Positions 7,291 through 11,553 of a DNA stretch of 11,553 nucleotides are shown here, piece after piece. Position 1 is the stretch's first letter; each line of letters begins with the position of its first letter. The notes below the pieces were generated by a model. It was not told the origin of the DNA. It searched no databases and saw only the letters and a program-made list of their open reading frames with translations. The position numbers and the translations under genes are program-made. The stretch is from Minisyncoccota bacterium (GTDB taxonomy: Bacteria > Patescibacteriota > Minisyncoccia > Moranbacterales > GCA-2747515): assembly GCA_938034715.1 (NCBI GenBank), contig CALHMM010000065.1, positions 1 to 11,553 on the forward strand, in the 5' to 3' direction.

Positions 7291-8700
7291 ATGTTTGATT
7301 TTTTTAAAGCCAGCTCACAAGTTCTTGGCATGAATGCTCGTAACCTGACATACATCAGACCAAACAACCTCTCAAACACCAAGAAACTTGCGGATGACAA
7401 AATCCTCTCCAAAAAAATGCTACGTCAAAATGGCGTACCTGTCCCAAGGTTAATCGCGCAAATCTCCTCTGTAAGTACTTTGGAAAATTTTGATTGGACA
7501 ACTTTACCAGAATCATTTGTTCTTAAGCCCAATCAAGGACTTGGTGGTGCTGGCATTCTCATCGTCTATGGACGAAAAAAAGGCACAAACAACGCATGGG
7601 TTAAATCAAGTGGTAAGGTTGTCACGACACAAGACATCATTGAACACGTCAGAAATATACTCGATGGAGCATTTTCACTTTCCAACGCCCCTGACACAGC
7701 ATTCTTTGAAGAGCGCTTGCGTCTAGCTAGTGAGCTACGACCCTATTCATACAAAGGCATCCCAGACATTCGCATCATCATCTATAACAAGGTCCCTGTT
7801 ATGGCTATGTTACGTCTCCCAACAAAAGAATCTGACGGCAAGGCAAACCTTCAGCAAGGAGGAATCGGTGTAGGCATAGACATGGCCACAGGCACAACGA
7901 CAACAGCAGTCCTTGGGAAATCTAAACTCATTGATTACATCCCTGGATCTCGCATGCTCTTGCGTGGTATACAAATTCCCCATTGGGAAGATATGCTTCA
8001 TCTAGCTGTTAAAGCGCAAATCGCTTCTAAACTAGGCTTTCTGGGCGCTGATATTGCCATTGACAGGGAACGGGGACCGGTCTTCCTTGAGCTCAATGCG
8101 AGACCAGGACTTTCCATTCAAGTTGCAAACATGGCAGGACTCAAAAAAAGACTTGAGCGAATTGAGGGGCTATCCATTAAATCCGTTGAACACGGCGTAC
8201 GAGTTGGAAAGAACCTTTTTGGAGGCGAAATTGAAAAAAATCTAGAAAAAACTTCAGGAAAAAGTGTTATCGGATCAGTAGAGGAGATCACTCTGATCGG
8301 AAAAAATGGAAAAGAGATTGAAGTAAGGGCGAAGATTGACACAGGCGCATACTCAAGCTCAATTGATGAAGAATTAGCTGTCAAATTAGGCTACGAAAAA
8401 GTTCTACAACAATGGAACAAGATCGATACTGAGGAATACAAACTTACAAAAGAAAATCAAAAGGAAATCCAAAAGGAAATCCTTGACAAATACTCAAAGT
8501 CAATCGATGACCTTTCTGATGTTGCAACCGTATTTTCCTCAAGTGGATCAACAATCCGACCTGTAGTGAAATGTTCCTTTGTTATGGATAAGAAAAAAAT
8601 ATCCGCGCAAATGAACATTGTAGATCGTCAACACATGAAATACTCCATGATTATCGGAAAGAAAAATTTATACAAATTCCTCGTCGATGTGAGTAAGTAG
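7291..8700 (+). CDS. ATP-grasp glutamate-ligase-like protein fused to a retropepsin-like (RimB/'Zn_protease') domain
   Basis: Residues 1 to about 315 form an ATP-grasp ligase of the RimK-related alpha-L-glutamate-ligase-like family. It has GMNARN near the start, LKPNQGLGGAGI at 78-89 (nucleotide loop, Lys79), DIRIIIYNKVPVMAMLR at 159-175, and FLELNARPGL at 265-274 with metal ligands Glu267 and Asn269. Such enzymes join amino acids or peptides through an acyl-phosphate; the substrate here is unknown. After a linker, residues about 327-469 match the family once called ATP-dependent zinc protease and now regarded as retropepsin-like. Its features are AKIDTGAYSSSI at 347-358 with the candidate catalytic Asp350, RPVVKC at 423-428, and MIIGKKNL at 453-460. 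A Lys/Glu-rich helical insert sits at about 383-410. In Proteobacteria these two domains are separate proteins. The ATG has only a distant AAAGGA (7266-7271). It is probably co-transcribed with the 7TM gene and ends just before a terminator. Confidence 0.87.
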   Translation: MFDFFKASSQVLGMNARNLTYIRPNNLSNTKKLADDKILSKKMLRQNGVPVPRLIAQISSVSTLENFDWTTLPESFVLKPNQGLGGAGILIVYGRKKGTNNAWVKSSGKVVTTQDIIEHVRNILDGAFSLSNAPDTAFFEERLRLASELRPYSYKGIPDIRIIIYNKVPVMAMLRLPTKESDGKANLQQGGIGVGIDMATGTTTTAVLGKSKLIDYIPGSRMLLRGIQIPHWEDMLHLAVKAQIASKLGFLGADIAIDRERGPVFLELNARPGLSIQVANMAGLKKRLERIEGLSIKSVEHGVRVGKNLFGGEIEKNLEKTSGKSVIGSVEEITLIGKNGKEIEVRAKIDTGAYSSSIDEELAVKLGYEKVLQQWNKIDTEEYKLTKENQKEIQKEILDKYSKSIDDLSDVATVFSSSGSTIRPVVKCSFVMDKKKISAQMNIVDRQHMKYSMIIGKKNLYKFLVDVSK

Positions 8701-8722
8701 GTCCAAATAGCATAAAAACACG

Positions 8723-8752
8723 CAAAAAACCTTTGTTTTCAGGGGTTTTTTG
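8723..8752 (+). terminator. Rho-independent terminator
   Basis: CAAAAAACC (8723-8731) pairs perfectly with GGTTTTTTG (8744-8752) around a 12-base loop, and the six T's form the 3' side of the stem. It lies 23 bases after the ligase-protease stop codon and closes that transcription unit before the penicillin-binding protein gene. The stem is A/T-heavy, so termination may be incomplete. Confidence 0.7.
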
Positions 8753-8775
8753 ATATAGTAATACATTTACTATAT
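8753..8775. promoter_or_regulatory. 9-bp perfect inverted repeat, candidate operator
   Basis: ATATAGTAA (8753-8761) and TTACTATAT (8767-8775) are exact reverse complements separated by TACAT. The right arm overlaps the predicted -35 box of the penicillin-binding protein promoter, so a dimeric repressor bound here could block it. It starts immediately after the terminator stem. Because the arms are nearly all A/T, chance or a structural role cannot be excluded. Confidence 0.4.
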
Positions 8776-8794
8776 ACATCATTCAAGGTAAAAT
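8766..8794 (+). promoter_or_regulatory. Promoter of the penicillin-binding protein gene
   Basis: TTTACT (8766-8771), a 17-bp spacer and TAAAAT (8789-8794) match the sigma-70 consensus at four and five of six positions. The predicted start, about 8800-8802, is two to four bases before the ATG at 8804, so the mRNA would be leaderless or nearly so. Confidence 0.45.
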
Positions 8795-8803
8795 AGACCC
8801 ACC

Positions 8804-11553
8804 ATGAAACAAGTATTCTCATTCAAAGACCTAGAGACAAGTTCTGAAAAAAAATCAGCACTAAATCGTGTCGAAGTCTTTATTGCGTTGATTGGAAGAA
8901 AAACAAGAAACATCAAAAAAAAATACCTCACCAAACCAAACAATAGCCTAAAATCCACAATCATCCATGATCTAGGTCCAAATACCACACATCCCAAATT
9001 TACTCACAATCAACAAATCACTATTCAAAACAATCAGTCATCGCGAAAAAACCCACTTCTCCAAAAAATCAACGACATTTCCATGAAAGTAAAGTCACGG
9101 AGAGCTAAAAAACCAGGAATGTACTACAAAAGATGGTCACCAAAACACATCGCTATTTTACTGTTAAAAATTTTTGGTATATTGACAGCTCTAGGCATAA
9201 TCTTTACGATCGCAGTATTCATTTATTTCTCCAAAGACTTACCAGAGGTTGGAAATGTAAATTCACGATTTGTGGCGGAAAGCACAAAGATATACGACCG
9301 CACAGGAACAGTGCTCTTATACGACATACATGGCGAAGAAAAGCGCACAATAATCCCAAGTAGTCAAATACCTCAAACAATTAAACATGCCACAATAGCA
9401 CTCGAAGATCACGATTTCTACAACCATCGAGGAATTAAATTCACAGCTATTGCTCGAGCAGCACTCTCCCAAGTCTTTGGTATTGGAACAAAAAGTGGCG
9501 GCTCTACCATCACACAACAATTAATTAAAAACTCAATCCTAACATCAGAACGCTCTATTACAAGAAAAATAAAGGAAGCGATCCTAGCAATAGAGTTAGA
9601 ATTCACATCGAGCAAAGAAGAGATTCTTGAACTATATCTCAATGAGATACCTTATGGTTCCAATGCCTACGGCGTAGAAGCAGCAGCAAAGACTTTCTTT
9701 GATAAAAAAGCACTTGACCTAACTTATGACGAGGCCGCAATCCTCGCCGCACTCCCACAAGCGCCCTCAAGGTATTCACCGTACGGCCTCAACCAAGAAC
9801 TGCTCAAAGGCAGGCAAGAAAGAGCCCTAGATGAAATGGCAAACCTCGGATTTATCAGTCAACTACAAGCCAATGAATTCAAAAAAGTAGATGTTCTTGG
9901 GAAAATTGCAAAAAATACCGAAGAAATTAACGCTCCTCATTTCGTTTTTTATGTAAGAGATTACCTAGAGCAAAAATATGGCGCAGAATATCTTGAAAAA
10001 AACGGCCTAACAATCAAAACAACTCTTGACTGGGATAAACAAGAAATTGCCCAACGCATCGTTAGAGAAAAAGCGTTGGAAAATAAAGTAAACTTCAACG
10101 CGGAGAATGCCAGCTTAGTAGCTATAGATCCAAAAAATGGAGAAATCCTTGCTATGGTAGGATCACGCGACTACTTTGACGAAGAAATTGATGGGCAAGT
10201 AAATGTCGCCCTAAGCAAAAGACAACCTGGATCATCATTTAAACCATATGTCTTTTTGCAGAGCTTTGTTGAAGGCTATACCCCAGAAACAATCCTTTTT
10301 GACGTTGAAACAGCCTTTCCAACAGATAGAGCTCCTGACTACGAACCAAAAAACTACGACGGCACCTTTCGAGGGCCTACGCGGATTAAAGATGCCTTAG
10401 CACTATCACTTAATATACCAGCAGTAAAAGCACTCTATCTCGTTGGCTTAGATGATGTACTGAACTTCACACAAGCACTAGGCATCACAACACTCACAGA
10501 TCCAGATCGTTACGGACTCTCACTCGTTCTTGGCGGTGGTGAAGTTACTTTACTTGACCACACTTCAGCTTTCTCTGTTTTTGCAAACAATGGGATAAAA
10601 AATGAAAAGTCAGCAATCACTGAAATTAGAGATAGAGAAAACAAAATCTTAGAATCCAGAAGCCAAAGCACAGGAGATCAGGTGGTAGAAAAAAAATACG
10701 TAGATATGCTGAGCCATATCCTCTCAACAAACAGCTACAGAGAACCAGCATTTGGCGCAAACAATCCCCTACGCTTTGACAATCGACCTGTGGCAGCAAA
10801 AACTGGAACAACTAACGAAAACAGAGATGCATGGACTATGGGTTATACACCAGAGGTAGCTATTGGGGTCTGGGGAGGAAACAATGACAACTCCTCAATG
10901 AACGACAGAGGTGTCGGCGCAAATGTCGCAGCACCAATTTTTCGAGAATTCCTTCTCGAAGCATATCCAGAAAAAGTAAAGGACTCCTTTGGACAATACG
11001 ACAGTAAAGATGTAAAAACAAACAAGGATATACTTGATGGAACAATCCCAGAAATAAAAAAGATTGATGTCTGCGAAATATCCAAAAGTGACCAACTATA
11101 CTGCAAGGAAAATAAATTTTGTCCAGATAACAAAAAGAAAGAGCGTGCATTTGTAGATATTCATAACATCCTCCACTTTGTCGACAAAGATGATCCTCGA
11201 GGTCAAGAACCAAAAGACCCAGAATCAGACCCATCGTACAGCAAATGGGAAGATGGCGTTAGGGAATTTTACAAAAACCAAGACGACACAATCTTCGCAG
11301 ATCAACCCAGAGAATGCAGAAGTGATGACTTCACAGACCAAAAGCCTGAAATTCAACTAGATATTGATATTTCAAGAAATGAGCTAGACATAAAAGTAGA
11401 GGGTAATATCCCATTTGATGTACAAACATATACTTACTACATAAACAACAAGCAAGTTGCTTCGTTCGAGGGTAATAGATTCAAATACGAGGTACCACAA
11501 GAACTCAATAATACAAAAATTACTATACGAGCAGACATCGTAGACATCTTAAA
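8804..11553 (+). CDS. Class A penicillin-binding protein (transglycosylase/transpeptidase), 3' partial
   Basis: The frame runs open to the window end (916 residues visible). This is a bifunctional peptidoglycan synthase of the PBP1A/MrcA-PonA type: it polymerises lipid II and cross-links the stems outside the membrane. The order is a basic Asn/Gln-rich N-terminal region (1-112), one membrane helix (about 113-142), and a GT51 transglycosylase with catalytic Glu201 in ALEDHDFYNHRG and GGSTITQQLIKN at 232-243. The transpeptidase follows, with SSFK at 477-480 (catalytic Ser477), SLN at 535-537 and KTGTT at 666-670. After about residue 730 comes an extension with Cys757, Cys767, Cys773 and Cys838, then a beta-rich, possibly Ig-like segment (about 846 onward). 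An in-frame TAA at 8789 makes ATG 8804 the first start. Met94 or Met106 would give a conventional short tail. No Shine-Dalgarno sequence is correctly spaced. Confidence 0.93.
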   Translation, partial: MKQVFSFKDLETSSEKKSALNRVEVFIALIGRKTRNIKKKYLTKPNNSLKSTIIHDLGPNTTHPKFTHNQQITIQNNQSSRKNPLLQKINDISMKVKSRRAKKPGMYYKRWSPKHIAILLLKIFGILTALGIIFTIAVFIYFSKDLPEVGNVNSRFVAESTKIYDRTGTVLLYDIHGEEKRTIIPSSQIPQTIKHATIALEDHDFYNHRGIKFTAIARAALSQVFGIGTKSGGSTITQQLIKNSILTSERSITRKIKEAILAIELEFTSSKEEILELYLNEIPYGSNAYGVEAAAKTFFDKKALDLTYDEAAILAALPQAPSRYSPYGLNQELLKGRQERALDEMANLGFISQLQANEFKKVDVLGKIAKNTEEINAPHFVFYVRDYLEQKYGAEYLEKNGLTIKTTLDWDKQEIAQRIVREKALENKVNFNAENASLVAIDPKNGEILAMVGSRDYFDEEIDGQVNVALSKRQPGSSFKPYVFLQSFVEGYTPETILFDVETAFPTDRAPDYEPKNYDGTFRGPTRIKDALALSLNIPAVKALYLVGLDDVLNFTQALGITTLTDPDRYGLSLVLGGGEVTLLDHTSAFSVFANNGIKNEKSAITEIRDRENKILESRSQSTGDQVVEKKYVDMLSHILSTNSYREPAFGANNPLRFDNRPVAAKTGTTNENRDAWTMGYTPEVAIGVWGGNNDNSSMNDRGVGANVAAPIFREFLLEAYPEKVKDSFGQYDSKDVKTNKDILDGTIPEIKKIDVCEISKSDQLYCKENKFCPDNKKKERAFVDIHNILHFVDKDDPRGQEPKDPESDPSYSKWEDGVREFYKNQDDTIFADQPRECRSDDFTDQKPEIQLDIDISRNELDIKVEGNIPFDVQTYTYYINNKQVASFEGNRFKYEVPQELNNTKITIRADIVDIL

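Noticed and set aside
1..11553. CRISPR array, tRNA, rRNA, insertion sequence or phage genes
   Set aside because: No spaced direct repeats, cloverleaf, rRNA-like segment, transposase or integrase motif was seen; the repeats in 1-3120 are protein domains.

Overview
The window is AT-rich, gene-dense bacterial DNA. Its gene content suggests a member of the Candidate Phyla Radiation (Patescibacteria). The supporting signs are a giant lamin-tail-domain (LTD) repeat protein, a yebC-ruvC pair, a single type IV pilin-like gene, a class A penicillin-binding protein with extra terminal regions, and an almost complete lack of Shine-Dalgarno sequences. The phylum is an inference from these traits; no rRNA or other phylogenetic marker is present. 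Genes read through with the standard bacterial code, with no in-frame TGA, so there is no sign of the UGA=glycine code found in some related lineages.

Layout, left to right. (1) 1-3534, +: the C-terminal 1177 residues of a larger envelope protein, made of tandem LTD units, one PKD domain and a hydrophilic tail. (2) 3515-4240, -: a membrane-bound metal-dependent hydrolase of the YdjM/DUF457 type, whose 3' end overlaps gene 1 by 20 bp. (3) 4401-5676, +: yebC and ruvC, closely spaced. (4) 5778-6290, -: a pilin-like protein with a class III prepilin signal and eight cysteines. (5) 6536-8700, +: a two-gene unit encoding a 7TM membrane protein and an ATP-grasp ligase fused to a retropepsin-like protease. 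It is preceded by good promoter candidates and closed by a rho-independent terminator at 8723-8752. (6) 8804-11553, +: a bifunctional class A penicillin-binding protein, cut by the window end.

Most of the region concerns the cell envelope: surface display or adhesion (LTD/PKD), pilus assembly, peptidoglycan polymerisation and cross-linking, and a membrane-linked ligase/protease pair. The most unusual item is the 7TM plus ATP-grasp/retropepsin unit. In Proteobacteria, as I know the families, the ligase and the protease are separate genes and the 7TM region is normally fused to an inactive transglutaminase. Here the 7TM protein stands alone, and one polypeptide carries a peptide-bond-forming domain and a peptide-bond-cleaving domain.

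Regulation. Several promoter candidates carry an extended -10 (TGn) element. The pilin and penicillin-binding protein genes appear to be transcribed from start sites only a few bases before their ATG. A perfect 9-bp inverted repeat lies between the 8752 terminator and the penicillin-binding protein promoter and overlaps its -35 box.
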